Source: Ypsolopha sequella (taxonomy: Eukaryota; Arthropoda; Insecta; Lepidoptera; Ypsolophidae). From it: DNA of 64,000 bases. The stretch lies in contig OW204012.1 in NCBI GenBank assembly GCA_934047225.1, forward strand, positions 3,782,001-3,846,000, in the 5' to 3' direction. The position numbers and the translations under genes were made by a program. The notes beneath the pieces were generated by a model. The model was not told the DNA's origin. It ran no database searches and saw only the letters and a list, made by a program, of their open reading frames with translations. Positions 48,754 to 60,372 of the stretch are shown piece after piece (within the stretch, counting starts at the first letter, position 1; the number at the start of each line of letters is the position of its first letter).

Positions 48754-49331
48754 TTAAGGCGCCTATACCCAGGCTCTATTGACAAAGTTATTTCTAAACG
48801 GTATGTTAAAGAATCCTGAAAAAATATGTATTTTTAGTTAAGGTTTCTCCCAACGCGAACGACCTTGAACTGAGTAACTTTGTAACCATTTTATACTGTA
48901 ACTATAGCATTTTTAATAGAAAAAAAATACATAGTAATCTACACGATACACATAGTGATGTGGTTTTTCCTGAATTTCATTATAACATACAGAAGTGAAG
49001 CAAGAAAATTCTAAGTTTACCCTTATTTCTCGATTTTTTGTTCACTTGTAACAACATAACTGCTGCAGTTTTTATCGAAACAGTATGAAAATTTATAAAC
49101 TCCTAGACAAAATTATATAAAATGATTTGGTTTTCTCATTTCTTGGAAATTAATTTTATTTTGGACAAAATAAATTAAAAACACGCTATTTTCGCACTTG
49201 TCAGCCGCAGCACCTGACGTAACAGTCATGGTGCAATGCGAGCTGATAAGGACTTTATTTTAATATGGTTTTGTTCGAAATTTCAACCACCACGAATCGA
49301 GTTGCTAATTATTCCGACGGAGCCACCTTAA
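48754..49331 (-). mobile_element. TTAA-bounded MITE, diverged relative (578 bp)
   Basis: TTAAGGCGCCTATACC to GACGGAGCCACCTTAA, ends imperfectly inverted. CCTGACGTAACAGTCATGG stands at the place of the GTCGTAACAGCCAC core of families 1, 2 and 4. Confidence 0.6.
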
Positions 49332-49665
49332 CAAGAGCTGATGCCGGGGGAGAGTAACCTCTTACGTTGGACTTATCATGGAGTGTGATGTATGTATTGT
49401 ATATATATGTATATTTATATTTATATATAAATTAGCGGGTTAATACTTTGAAATGTTGTTCATTGAAGATCACATCCAGCTATTCTTTGTATATTTTGTT
49501 ACTTGGAGACCCCCTCGAAGTAATTCGGGGGAGAGTAAGGGGACAGCTCACAGGCAAAAAACCAGGAAGCCCACCATGCCTGGGACCGATGGATGGCGGT
49601 ATATCCATCCCTAATAGCCGGGCCTTATGTGGAATAGACTGGTGACGGGCAGCGGCGTCACTATA
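49332..49665 (+). mobile_element. SINE-like repeat S with shared upstream flank
   Basis: 49430-49500 (TTAGCGGGTTAATACTTTGA, AGATCACATCCAGCTATTCT) is also present upstream of the copy at 61220. Repeat S sequence then runs from TTGGAGACCCCCTCGAAGTA to TGACGGGCAGCGGCGTCACT, where it stops. Confidence 0.7.
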
Positions 49666-50330
49666 GGAAAATATAAATATTAATTTCAACAAAATAATTT
49701 GATTTTTCAAAGGTTTACGATGTCAGGTATTCCCTTTTTGTAAGACCCTTGAAAATACCAATATATGTACTTACGCATTCCAAAACAACGTCAACATCGA
49801 TTTCGCCCCACTCATTTTTATCGATAGTTTACCTTGTTACAACACTACTAAGCAATTTTTATACAGCGTGCTCCCCTCGATAAGGAGTACTCCCTATACA
49901 TATTCATCAACTCTGCCAACACCCTAACGTTTCATGCTTAATGATTTTTAATTTGATTGGTTTTTCGTAGTTTCATGTGAGGGAGTCCAAATTTTGTTTT
50001 TGGTTGTTGGATAAGTTGAGCTTTTGTTTGGAGAGAAGTATTTCACGCATGATATATTTTTTTCTTATACTCGTGTATTGGTCTTACTATCTCTGTCTAT
50101 AACATAAGAGGTCATCAAAATCGACACTTTTTGAAGTTATTTATCTGCTGTTCAAAAGAAGTGCTAAGTTCAATAAATTAGTAAAACAATTTTGGCACCT
50201 TTTTCTAGATGGACTATCAGAAACGCGATTCGAAGAAATTTCACTGGATGGAAATAATTATTGAAATGAAGTCTAAATTTTATTTATTATAATATATATT
50301 TTAATATAAATAACAAATACAAATCAACAG

Positions 50331-50450
50331 TATATCATTGCAGTATAGAAACGCAGAAAGAAAAGTAAATCTGGATGTGAGGAGCTCTGAACCGGGATGC
50401 TCCTCACATCCAGATTTACTTTTCTTTCTGCGTTTCTATCCTGCAATGAT
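50331..50450. repeat. Hairpin repeat (about 54 bp arms, 13 bp loop)
   Basis: ATATCATTGCAGTATAGAAA...ACATCC..GGAGC is inverted as GCTCCTCACATCCAGATTTA...CAATGATAT, with one base different. Related pieces at 23107-23200 and 51482-51780. Confidence 0.8.
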
Positions 50451-51129
50451 ATAATGTTAATTTATATCTCCTTGCGATGGATAAATCGCTAAGTATTCAA
50501 ACATAGAAATTTATTTCTGTCATAGTAACAAATACAAATCTAAATAAAACATATTTGCAGCAACAGACGCTCCGATACCGTGTAATAAATTAATAAATAA
50601 ATAACTTTATCTATTATTTTATAATTTGTAACTACAGATGTATTCGTAATTGTAAGTAAGTGTAAGTGTAAACTGTATTTGTAAGTGTGGCTGTTGCAAT
50701 AGTAAATGTGTATCTTTCTTTCTTTCTAATACTTTTTTTCTGACCGTTCATAAACTATTTATTTAGACAAAGTTCCAGCACATTAGCAATTTGCGATGGT
50801 AGTAAGTATTTTATTCGAAAGGAATTTTAGACTAGTTGTTATCTTTGTTCTTCGATTTAGATATTACGAGAAAAGTGGTAAAGTTCGATTTTTGTACGAT
50901 TATGACCTTTACACATATGTAATAAGAACCGTACGTACTTATAAATTAATTAATATTACGCATAGGAATCCTTGCCACTATTCGGCACTCTTCGGCAAAC
51001 GTCGTTTTTCTGCTTTCTATACAATCCATGACAGATTTTTCACATGACAGCTAAATGAATGATATCCATAATTGCTTCCAGCTCTGGTTTTTTTGCACAT
51101 GTTCTAAAATGACTTTTTGAGAATGCGAA

Positions 51130-51860
51130 CAATGCAACTGATATGTTAAAAAAAAGACATGACCTTGCTAAGTTTCTTGCCCTTCTTTTAGCAAGACTAA
51201 TCGAATTGGCGGAGGTAGGCATGTATTTATATATGTAACCTATTAGTATGTAGTATATAGGATGGGATTTGGTCGGCAGCCTGGATTCGTGCTGGGGGCT
51301 CGGTTGGTGATCATTGAACCTTGTTCCTGGTCCCTGGGCGGGTCTCCGGTGTGGGTTCGGGCGGCTGATTGGATTTCACCTTGTATAATATATATTTTAC
51401 CTATCACTTTAATCGTATATATATTTCTACATAAATTAAATAAACATTTAATTTAGTTCATGTACATTTATTATTTTAAATTCTGAACCGGGAGCTCCTC
51501 ACATCCAGATCTCACTTTTCTTTCTGCGTTGTTAATGTTAATTTATATCTCCTTGCGATGGATAAATCGCAAAGTGTTCAAACATAGAAATTTATTTCTA
51601 TCATAGTTTTATATTATTTTATTACATATATAACAGAAATAAATTTCTATGTTTAAGCACTTAGCGATTTATCCATCGCAAGGAGATATAAATTAACATT
51701 ATATTAGATTCAGCTCCTCACATCCAGATTTACTTTTATTTCTGCGTTTCTATACTGCAATGATATAATGTTAATTTATTATAAAAATTTATAAGATTAA
51801 ATTTGACTTGTAAAAAGTGTATTATGTACTTCACAAAATAAACTATTTGAATTTGAATTT
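51130..51860 (+). mobile_element. Dispersed repeat E, copy 3, split by a foldback insertion
   Basis: The left part 51146-51475 and right part about 51780-51860 match consecutive parts of 46745-47170. The interruption (about 51482-51780) carries inverted TTATATCTCCTTGCGATGGA / TCCATCGCAAGGAGATATAA arms. Confidence 0.7.
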
Positions 51861-52077
51861 GTGGCGAAAATTTGTATGCACACCATGTCTGCACGTACTT
51901 ACGTTTGACAGACCTGTGTAATTTCGCAAGTGTCTTTTGGGTAGCGAGTAGCAAATAATTGGGCGTCGTAGCACTCGTAGAGCTGTAGCACGTAGCTGTT
52001 GTAACGGCCACCGCGTAGCACTTAGATGTGGCCTTTTTGTTTAGCACTCCACCTCATTTAGAAAAACTCATCTAGGG

Positions 52078-52107
52078 CATAGATAAATAAAGGAAGGATA
52101 GATTGCT
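52078..52107. repeat. 30 bp sequence inverted exactly at 60373-60402
   Basis: From CATAGATAAATAAAGG to the AGATTGCT end, identical to the reverse complement 8.3 kb away. It could mark the two ends of one large element or two members of a family in opposite orientation. Confidence 0.8.
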
Positions 52108-52654
52108 ATCTCCTTGTACTGTTCGCAATACTAAAAAAAACGTTGCTAGATGGCGTTACTTGTCTCGCTGGAAATAAAATTTGTCTGAAATCGACGAAAT
52201 ATAGCATTTTACTTTTCTGGTGTATCATATTTATTTATTTTATGAATAAAAACGCAAAATTTTCATAACATCGCATCAGAAAATAGTGAATTCTTAATCA
52301 GGTGTTTTTAACATTTTTTTCATTAAACTTTCGGTGGTAAGCTGGCAATCTAACTAAGCGTGCAGATGGTTATTCTGGATTCCGGTAGATGGCGCACAAC
52401 GATCAATTAAACAAAATATGTGCATTAAAATACGCTTTATTTACCTAACACACACTACTCATACATACCGATGTCTGGCTTGTCCGCACACGCTTGTGTG
52501 TGTGCGTGAGCTAGTCTAGGGCTGGCAGCAATCGTGTGAGCGTCGGCGTCGTCGCCCGAGAGGGACACAAACACAATATAAGTCAGCAACTTATGTGATT
52601 CTCTTCCTAAATTTTAGCGTAGTCCAATTTCTGGTTCCCCGTGGATTAATCAGT

Positions 52655-52665
52655 ATTAAAAAAAA

Positions 52666-52698
<33 letters not shown>
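52655..52698. repeat. (TA)n microsatellite
   Basis: About 17 TA units directly abutting foldback family C, copy 2. Confidence 0.9.
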
Positions 52699-52704
<6 letters not shown>

Positions 52705-52979
52705 AGGTTAAATTCAATTAGTTGGCGAAATTTGAAACATATGTAGAACATGTCCGTATGAATAACTTTTTTTAATAGGATAGTGAAAAATTCTTAAAAT
52801 TCGTTTTCACCTTTCCATACTGGACGAGTCAGCTGATCGGAGCAATTTTTATAGGAGGAAGTGAAAAAAAGTTAAGAATTTCGCTTAACTCCCATGCAAA
52901 CAGTTGTCCATATAGACTAGTACTACCTTTGTTTTGAGTTTCGCCAAATAATGTTATTTAACCTTATATATGTATATAA
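52699..52979. mobile_element. Foldback MITE family C, copy 2
   Basis: TATACAAGGTTAAATTCAAT to ATGTTATTTAACCTTATATA. Arms match 36103-36372 (TTGGCGAAATTTGAAACATA, GACTAGTACTACC), more diverged. Confidence 0.8.
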
Positions 52980-52999
52980 ATCGTTACGACCTGAATGCC

Positions 53000-53180
53000 C
53001 CGGGGGGTGTCGGATGTGTTCCGAGTGTGAACTTTGAAATGCAAGTCACAGTCCACCCACACTCGGTAAACCCGCGTTTCACCTGCAAATATTACGTCCC
53101 AACGTGATGGGTGGTGAGCCTTAATCGAACCTTAATCTCAAGATTAAGAGGCCAGCGTTCTACCCCTGAGTTACCGCTGC
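53000..53180 (-). mobile_element. tRNA-derived SINE, copy 2 (internally deleted)
   Basis: From GCCCCGGGGGGTGTCGGATG through CCAACGTGATGGGTGGTGAG, then directly to the tRNA-like head (rc: GCGGTAACTCAGGGGTAGAA, GGTTCGATTAAGG). Most of the body seen at 36610-36730 is missing. Confidence 0.7.
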
Positions 53181-53202
53181 TTTTTCGTTACTTTAAAAGT
53201 AA

Positions 53203-53208
53203 ATATAT

Positions 53209-53242
<34 letters not shown>

Positions 53243-53262
53243 TTATATATATATATATAGTA
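53203..53262. repeat. (TA)n microsatellite
   Basis: Two TA/ATAT runs separated by CATTT. Confidence 0.85.
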
Positions 53263-53822
53263 TGCCTAAGCTTAGTAAGTACCTATATAGTTTCGTATGC
53301 ATAAATGATCATCATATAATTAACAACTACTCAAACATAAATTTTGGAAAAAAAATGAAAACTTGTCAAAACATGAAAAGTTATAAATACTGATTTTATT
53401 GTTCCAAATGCGTTACTGAACGAAATTGTAAGGTTTGATCACGCAATTCTAATTTTTGAAAAAAAGTTTTCCAGGCATCCATAAACACTGCAATAACGCA
53501 CCATACTGATTAAAAATCAGTATCGTGATAAAACTTTGTAACAAAACACGCGCGCAGCAAACGAGTGGTAATCGCGCTCTGCCTGACTCCAGATTTCCAC
53601 TAACTTGCGGGGGACCGCGGGGGACGTTAAATTCGCGCGGGGAGGTGAGTGTCGCTTCTTTACGTAGTAATACTTTATATTCTCTGCCGGTATATAACTT
53701 TACTCTTTGACTCAACTGTCATGCACGGTTGAGCGATTTATCCTCAGATTTATCGTATGCCATGTGTCGCGTATTGTCGTATTCTAGTAAATTTTTGTTT
53801 TTGTAGGCGCAGTAAAGTTGCT

Positions 53823-53846
53823 ACACACACACACACACACACACAC
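53823..53846. repeat. (AC)n microsatellite
   Basis: Twelve CA units, followed by sequence with GAGGCG/CGCCTC motifs. Confidence 0.9.
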
Positions 53847-55972
53847 CCTTGTTTGCTGAATCCTAGATGTGAGGCGTTTGATTTACACCCGGTGTAGTAC
53901 CCAAAAGCGAGACCTCAGTGATCTATGCATATTTTTTACTACTTATACATTGTTTAAGCTTGCCTAGTGTTTTCTCACTCTAACTGTCTATTCCATGTAT
54001 GTCTATCACGTTTACAACGAAAGATATAAGTGAAAAGGTAAAAGTGCTAACACACCCAAACCCGAGGCGTGCACAATTGCGAGACTCCGCCTCACATTTA
54101 TGTGTTTAAACATACGGTGTTTGTAAACCGCCTCGGTTTTGAGTGTGTGAATACGACTCGGATTTGGTATTGCCAAAATCACAAAATCGAGACCGCTTCA
54201 TTTTAAGCTATTGTTGTGTGTAAGGAGACTCGGTTTTGATAATGTCAAAAGCATAAATATGAGGCCGTCTCTTAATTATGATACGGTTGTATGTTAAGTG
54301 TGTACTATTTTCCAACACGCCAAAAGAAACGATTATTCACACCAGTTTGTTCACAGAGCATATTTTTTATTCTTGGAGTTTGTTGCTATTTAAGATTCAA
54401 CATTCATTTATTTTTATCACATAAATAGTTATTTTAAAAAAGCACTTTATCAAGTTAATCATTTCAATTAATAATGTCTAAATTAAAAATGAAATGATAT
54501 TATGCAAATGTCAGAAATTTATTTAGGAAAAACTGTGCCCGATATAGCATTCAACACTTAGCACCCGGACAACGTACAAAGAAATAAAAAAGTATACATG
54601 AAAATTAAAAAAAATATTTTAAAATATAATTATTTTTAAATATTAGGCAATTTATACAAAAAGGTTTTTTTTTCGTTAACTATTAGTTTATTAATAACAG
54701 TTTGGGGCGGAAAGCCATCAATTTTAGAGTACGATAATGATGTTGCGAAAACCGGAAATCTACACGTCCATACAAATAATTTTTCCGAAAAATAAATTTA
54801 AAAGTTAAAAAAAAAACTATTGTTTCATACATTTTGGTCGAGTAGGTATGAAACTTTTCTATAGAGCAAATTTTTTCTCGCGGTTTGAGGTTTAGTTCAA
54901 TTGTAAAAGTTATTAGCATAGACGAGTAATATTGCCAGTTTCCGGCTTTCACAACATCATATTTAATAAATTTAAAAAGTGAAACTAGTGCTATTTGCAC
55001 CAAGCTGTTGAAACATATTCCGAAAAAGAACATAAAATGAGAAACATACGTAATTGAAACACTTAAACATATCCTGAGAGCAAAATACGTAGTTAAAATT
55101 TAATTATAATTCAAACTGTAACACCGAATTATATAACACGATGTTATAAAATATACAGATCGTGACTAACTTCTAGGTTGCTCTAGATACGAGGCGATTC
55201 AACAAAAAGTTTGGTGCAATCTATACAATTATTGTATAATTATTGTAGATATAGATTGCACCAAACTTTTAGTTGAATCGCCTCGTATCTAGAGCAACCT
55301 AGAAGTTAGGCGCGATATGTTTGAATAACATTGTGTTGTATAATTTGGTGTTACAGTTTGAATTATAATAAAATTTTATTTACGTTTTTTGCTCTCAGGA
55401 TATGCAATTATTGTATATATTGCACCAAACTTTTAGTTGAATCGCCTCGTATCTAGAGCAACCTAAAAGTTAGGCACGATCTGTATGTTGTATAACATTG
55501 TGTTATATAACTTGGTGTTACAGTTTGAATTAATATTAAATTTTAACTAGGTTTTTTGCTCTCAGGATATGTTTAAGTGTTTCAATTACGTATGTTTCTC
55601 ATTTTTTGTTTTTTTTTCGGAATATGTTTCAACAGCTTGGTGCAAATAGCACTAGTTTCACTTTTTAAATTTATTAAATACTAGCTTCTGCCGGCGGCTT
55701 CATCCGCAGATTTAGTTTTTGTGTACTACTTTTTATAGAACGTATCTGGTTTAAATCTGGTTTGAAGTGTTTTAGGTACAATTATTTGATCTCCAGGTAA
55801 AGTCTCTTTGGCGGGGCCTATTACCTATTAGTTTTTTTTAATTCATACTTAAAGTACCTCTTTATATTATAATATATATAATCGGGTCTACCGCGATCAA
55901 TTTTTACCTTTTTACGAAATATATGATATTGCGCATTCCGAAGCAATTCTACGCAACGCGAGTGTAAAGCTG

Positions 55973-58210
55973 ATGAGAAAATTAATTCAAAACCACCGGC
56001 GAGATTTATTTCGTGTACAGAGTGAACAATATATGCTACATCTGGATTGCAGTGTGTGGTTATCTAAAAGTGATTTTGAATTGTGTGATCGCGTAACATA
56101 TAATCAAGCAGCTCGAAAATTTGAAATCTGTAGTGCTACACATGAGCGAAAATTCAACAAATTGATCTCAAAACAGAATCCTGAAAAAAGTCGTAATTTG
56201 TGTAGTGTATCAACAAAACCTGACGGTAAGTGGAAGCAACAGTCAGAGGTCAAAATCAGACTCGCAGACACAGTGATTAATTTGACAAATTCTGTGATAG
56301 ATGAAACAACCACTAGTGTACTTGCAAAAGGGTTGAATTTTGCACTAACACCAAAAAGGATTCCATATGAAAACATCATAGCTAGTGTTGAGGAAGCACT
56401 TATTCGTAACAAAGTAACATCGAGTGACGCGGAAACTTTGCGACAAGATGTTGCCGTGATTCTACGAAAATCGAAGCTACCGAAAAGTAACATTACCACA
56501 ACAGAGCGTGAAGCACTTAAAGCACTCCGTGAAAACAAAGAAATTTTAGTGTTAAAATCGGATAAGGGAAACGCTACTGTCGTAATGAATACTGCTGACT
56601 ATGATGAAAAGATACAAGTTTTGTTGAGTGACAAAAATGTGTACAAACCAGTGACGTACAATACAACAGCCAGGGTTAATCGACATATACGTTCCTTGAT
56701 TAAAAACCATGAGGACCTCTTCACTGAAGATGAATTTCAAAATCTACACAGACCGAAAAACGTTCAGCCACCTAAACTTTATGGTCTGCCGAAAGTACAT
56801 AAATCCAACGTGCCCCTACGTCCAATCGTGAGTCAGATTGGTTCACCCACGTATGATTTAGCGAAACATGTTGCGGGAGTACTGCAGACACTAGTTGGTA
56901 AAACTTCGTCTTACGTGAAAGATTCTCGCCATTTCGTAGATATTGCCAAGAATTTGAAACTGGAACCGAATGAGATTATGATAAGTTTCGATGTGGAATC
57001 CCTTTTCACTAACGTTCCAATCAAAGAGTGTCTTGATGTTATCAGACAAAAATTGAGGATGAACAATCTGTCAGAAGAATACATTGTTTTGCTACAGCGT
57101 TGCTTGGATGGCAACTACTTCCTTTACCAGGGTCAATATTTTCTCCAGATAGATGGTGTGGCGATGGGAAGTCCTGTGGCTCCGGTGCTCGCCAATATCT
57201 GGATGGAACATTTTGAGGAGGAGGCTTTACGTACCGGTCCCTCAACAATCAGACTCTGGAAGAGATATGTTGATGACGTATTTAGCATTCTCAAGGGGGG
57301 TAACGAGGAAGCAAAACAGTATGCAGATCATCTTAACTCCATCCATCCAAAAATAAACTTTACGTATGAGATGGAATGTGACAGAACTTTGGCATTTCTT
57401 GATGTCAAATTAATGGTGAGATCTGATGGTTCTCTGGCCCACACTGTATATCGAAAACCAACACACACAGATAGATACCTGCACGCCTCTTCACACCACC
57501 ATCCTCGTCACATCCAATCCGTCATGACATCACTAACAAACAGAGCACATGATCTCTGTGACCCTGACCATCTTAAGGATGAGCTGTCACATGTTCAGGA
57601 GGTACTCAGACAAAACGGATATCAGATGAAGAGGCGACATCCAAGACCAAAAAAGGAAAAGTGTCCTGAGGTTAACAGAAAACCAGCGTTTATGCCCTAT
57701 ATCAAAGGTATTACGGATAAGATTGGAACAGCATTAAATAAATACTCCATTAAGACTGTATATACTCCGTTATCCAAAGTGGCAGGCCATCTACGCACAC
57801 CAAAGGATGTGATTCCTTTTCAAAATCCAGGTGTCTATAAGATAAAATGCAGCTGTGGAAGTTCCTACATTGGCCAAACAAAACGTAGCGTACAGGAAAG
57901 GGTCAAGGAACACATAGCAGCTGTGAAAAACCGGCAGATGTACAAATCAGCGATAGCAGAACATCTTTTAGAATCCGGGACCAACCACTGGATAGAACTG
58001 CATAACCCGAAAATTCTCTCCACCGATCGCCATTACTACCCTAGAATTGTGCGTGAAGCGATTGAAATCAAGAAACATCCTAATAATTTCAATAGGGAAG
58101 ATGGTTTCAAATTGTCTCCCACATGGAGTCCAGTCATCGGGAAATTTAAATCGCGGGTTTCTTCTCTTAGTGCATCTCCGGATACTGTGAGTGTTGTGTG
58201 CCGTGCGTGA
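55973..58210 (+). CDS. Penelope-like reverse transcriptase with GIY-YIG endonuclease (745 aa)
   Basis: Replicates the element by target-primed reverse transcription: the GIY-YIG domain nicks DNA and the RT copies RNA. RT motifs appear in order: YGLPKVHKS (from about 270), [48 protein letters not shown] and the catalytic YVDD (about 432-435). The linker is basic. [19 protein letters not shown] (about 620-638) is the GIY-YIG core with the Cys pair usual for this class, followed by the RxxxH-type helix (ERVKEH). One uninterrupted frame indicates a young copy. The frame stays open without ATG for some 50 nt upstream, and family members usually have a longer N-terminus, so the 5' end may be truncated. 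It lies inside the Helitron. Confidence 0.92.
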   Translation: MRKLIQNHRRDLFRVQSEQYMLHLDCSVWLSKSDFELCDRVTYNQAARKFEICSATHERKFNKLISKQNPEKSRNLCSVSTKPDGKWKQQSEVKIRLADTVINLTNSVIDETTTSVLAKGLNFALTPKRIPYENIIASVEEALIRNKVTSSDAETLRQDVAVILRKSKLPKSNITTTEREALKALRENKEILVLKSDKGNATVVMNTADYDEKIQVLLSDKNVYKPVTYNTTARVNRHIRSLIKNHEDLFTEDEFQNLHRPKNVQPPKLYGLPKVHKSNVPLRPIVSQIGSPTYDLAKHVAGVLQTLVGKTSSYVKDSRHFVDIAKNLKLEPNEIMISFDVESLFTNVPIKECLDVIRQKLRMNNLSEEYIVLLQRCLDGNYFLYQGQYFLQIDGVAMGSPVAPVLANIWMEHFEEEALRTGPSTIRLWKRYVDDVFSILKGGNEEAKQYADHLNSIHPKINFTYEMECDRTLAFLDVKLMVRSDGSLAHTVYRKPTHTDRYLHASSHHHPRHIQSVMTSLTNRAHDLCDPDHLKDELSHVQEVLRQNGYQMKRRHPRPKKEKCPEVNRKPAFMPYIKGITDKIGTALNKYSIKTVYTPLSKVAGHLRTPKDVIPFQNPGVYKIKCSCGSSYIGQTKRSVQERVKEHIAAVKNRQMYKSAIAEHLLESGTNHWIELHNPKILSTDRHYYPRIVREAIEIKKHPNNFNREDGFKLSPTWSPVIGKFKSRVSSLSASPDTVSVVCRA

Positions 58211-58318
58211 ATAAGATAACAATTAATTTTAAAGACTAAAGTGTTTTTGCGGGTACAAGGAAAATACTTCGGTCGTCATCTGCATCTCATCACTGCGCCT
58301 CGCCATACTTGCCAGTTT

Positions 58319-58360
58319 CCCGTAGACCACGAGACATGCAACTGTCTCGAAACGTCGGGC
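58319..58360 (+). ncRNA. Possible hammerhead ribozyme remnant of the Penelope element
   Basis: GAGACA (58331-58336) pairs with TGTCTC (58343-58348), and GAAAC follows at 58349-58353, as in stem II plus the GAAA core of type III hammerheads found in Penelope terminal repeats. The CUGANGA half of the core is not recognisable upstream (GTAGACCAC), so it is probably inactive or misread. Confidence 0.35.
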
Positions 58361-58440
58361 GTCCCCCTTTTCGTAAAAAGGTAAAAATTGATCGCGGTAG
58401 ACCCGATTATATATATTATAATGTGTACAAAACGCGAGAG

Positions 58441-58640
58441 TTTAAAGTTATATACCTCTTTATATACTACATTAGAAGTTTTGCCCTCAGCTGTTAACAC
58501 GACCAGGCTGCTAGGTGAACTCACTCTCGAGCAGGCTACGTAAAACTGGCCGTGCGAAAAGCAGTCCCCCCTAAGAGCAATTCCTGCTGTTTTCAGTGAC
58601 TGACCCTGAGACTTATTAATCATCATTGCGAAAAGGAAAA
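58441..58640 (-). pseudogene. Helitron helicase C-terminal fragment (Pif1-like)
   Basis: The minus-strand frame reads FAMMINKSQGQSLK, GDCFSHGQFYVACSRV, then LVVLTAEGKTSNVVYKE, the terminal Pif1-family helicase motifs (V and VI region) of Helitron RepHel proteins. An in-frame TAG lies just upstream, and the rest of RepHel is absent. The frame downstream runs into the Penelope element. Confidence 0.8.
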
Positions 58641-59400
58641 AATGGAATCCTAATTGTATGGCTGTCTGTCTGTCCGTTTGTTACACCCGATTTGCTCTGG
58701 TACACACACTTTCAAGAATTTTCATGTCCACTATATTTAATGTCAAAATCGATGCAATTTTCGTAACTTACGTCCAAAAAAACCATTAAAACGACACCCG
58801 TATTGATATTTACACATTTCAACCCCATCACACCCCAACAGGGGATGATAGTATTTCCCGTTCACTACGTTGGATTTAGAAATCATTGTTGTTTTTGTAA
58901 TCAGCGACCCAATAAACCATACAAACGATACATATGTTGGTTTTCAGACTTGGTCACCCCATTTCTCCCTTTAAGGGGTTGAATTCTGGAAAAGCCTTTT
59001 TCACGTCCACCACGTTGGATTTTAAAATCGTTGTTGTTTTCGTAATCAGCGACCCGATAAACCATACAAACGATACCCATGTTGATTTTCAGACTTTGTT
59101 TCACCATTTCTCCCTTTTAGGGGTTTAATTCTGAAAAAACCTGAAACACATGTTTACTTATTTATGGATAGGAGTACTCCTGTGATGTCTCGAATGAAAT
59201 AGTCTAACTAATATTGTTTTCCCATACAAACTCTGGACCCCCGTTTCACCCCCTTAGAGGTGGAATTTCGAAAAATCCTTTCTAATTCCTTGTTTACATT
59301 ACAAAAAAAAGCTTTTTGCAAAATTTCAGATTTCTAGGTCCAAGGGTTTGGGCTGTGCGTTGATGAGTCAGTGAATGAGTGAGTCAGTCAGGACTTCTCT

Positions 59401-59408
59401 TTTTATAT

Positions 59409-59443
<35 letters not shown>
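59401..59443. repeat. (GAT)n microsatellite at the Helitron 5' junction
   Basis: About ten GAT/TGA units begin exactly at the Helitron end and merge into host ATGTTGTG. The homologous inverted copy of the host site has no such expansion. Confidence 0.85.
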
Positions 59444-59444
<1 letters not shown>

Positions 59445-60009
59445 TTGTGAAAGCCGGAAACTGGCAATATTACTCGTCTATGCTAATAACTTTTACAATG
59501 GAACTAAATCTCAAACCGCGAAAAAAAAAAATTGCACTATAGAAACGTTTCATACCTACTCGACCAAAATGTATGAAACAATAGTTTCTTTTTAGATTTA
59601 TTTAAAAAAAATATTAATCAGCCATAAGCAATTTGAAAAGTAGAACATTTTCTGAGATCAAAATACTACGTAAAAATAATATAATTAAATAACAATCATT
59701 CAAACCGTAACACCAAGTAATAATACGCAATGTCATGCAATATACAGACCGCGCTTAATTTCTAGTCCACTTTGAATTTGAGGCGATTCAACTAGAAGTT
59801 TAGCGCGATCTGTACACTTATTTAACGGCATCTTCAAATGAGTGTAATTATTCGATACACAGACATAGACGTGTTTTAAATTCCGAGGTGCTTTCGTTTT
59901 TACACCGATTTCACACAACAGCCTCAGAATTAGGATCAGAACTTACACTCTTGTGACTCTTATGCCACCTAGCGGGCACACTCTGGTACTACCTATTTCG
60001 GGATTTTTT

Positions 60010-60245
60010 TATAAACACACACACCACCTGTCAAAGTTACCAAAAGCGAGGCGAAAATTTCAATGTCTCTGATTTGGTCGTCAAAAGTATGTTTTTGACC
60101 AATCAAAGGCCGTAGATTTTGAAAATAAAGTCAGATTATCCATGAAAAAATGTGAGACCGCCTCGCTTTGACAGGCGCCTCACTTTTGGGTCTGTAGACG
60201 GACAAAACGTCTCACATTTAGGACCACACAAACACACACACATCG
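60010..60245. repeat. GAGGCG/CGCCTC-motif region mirrored at 53850-54290
   Basis: CCAAAAGCGAGGCG, GAGACCGCCTCGCTTTGACA and CACAAACACACACACA recur in related form at 53821-54290 (CCCAAAAGCGAGACCTC, CGCCTCGG, CA run). They lie on the two sides of the nested locus. Confidence 0.5.
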
Positions 60246-60372
60246 AATTTCGTTTTATCAACTGTTCGATAGATGGCACTAGGTATGTCACAATTTATCT
60301 AGTATAGTAGCGACATCAAGTACCGGCGAAAATAATAAGTTTTACGCGGGCTTTGTTCTAATGTATGGAGTG

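Larger units (their letters stand above)
55868..58452 (+). mobile_element. Penelope-like retroelement
   Basis: Contains the RT/GIY-YIG ORF 55973-58210. A 52 bp exact inverted repeat lies at the ends (55866-55917 and 58371-58422; CGGGTCTACCGCGATCAATT). TACCTCTTTATAT at 55855-55867 and 58453-58465 is a candidate 13 bp target duplication. Inverted terminal copies and variable duplications are typical of Penelope elements. Exact ends are uncertain by some tens of bases. Confidence 0.8.
55681..59412 (-). mobile_element. Helitron (interrupted by a Penelope-like element)
   Basis: On the minus strand it starts TCATATATAAAAAGAGAAG after host A and ends GATGAAGCCGCCGGCAGAAG-CTAG before host T, with the hairpin just inside the 3' end. 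The undisturbed inverse of the host sequence at 54950-54990 (ACAACATCATATTTAATAAA) shows the empty site, confirming insertion exactly between A and T. It retains only the last helicase segment. Without the inserted retroelement it is about 1.15 kb, hence non-autonomous. Confidence 0.85.
54690..59820. repeat. Foldback array (direct and inverted units), split by a Helitron
   Basis: Unit 1 (about 54790-55240) is followed by its inverse (55255-55400). A second inverse copy (55405-55680) continues at 59413-59610 after the Helitron. A further direct partial unit lies at about 59655-59820. Shared landmarks: GAGGCGATTCAAC, ATTCAAACTGTAACACC, CCTGAGAGCAAAATACGTAG, CACTAGTTTCACTTTTTAAA, GTAATATTGCCAGTTTCCGG. 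No coding potential recognised. Confidence 0.8.

Noticed and set aside
54683..55033. 116-codon minus-strand ORF
   Set aside because: Lies wholly in the left foldback arm, and its inverse copies do not keep the frame.
56104..56538. 144-codon minus-strand ORF
   Set aside because: Shadow of the Penelope reverse transcriptase frame.
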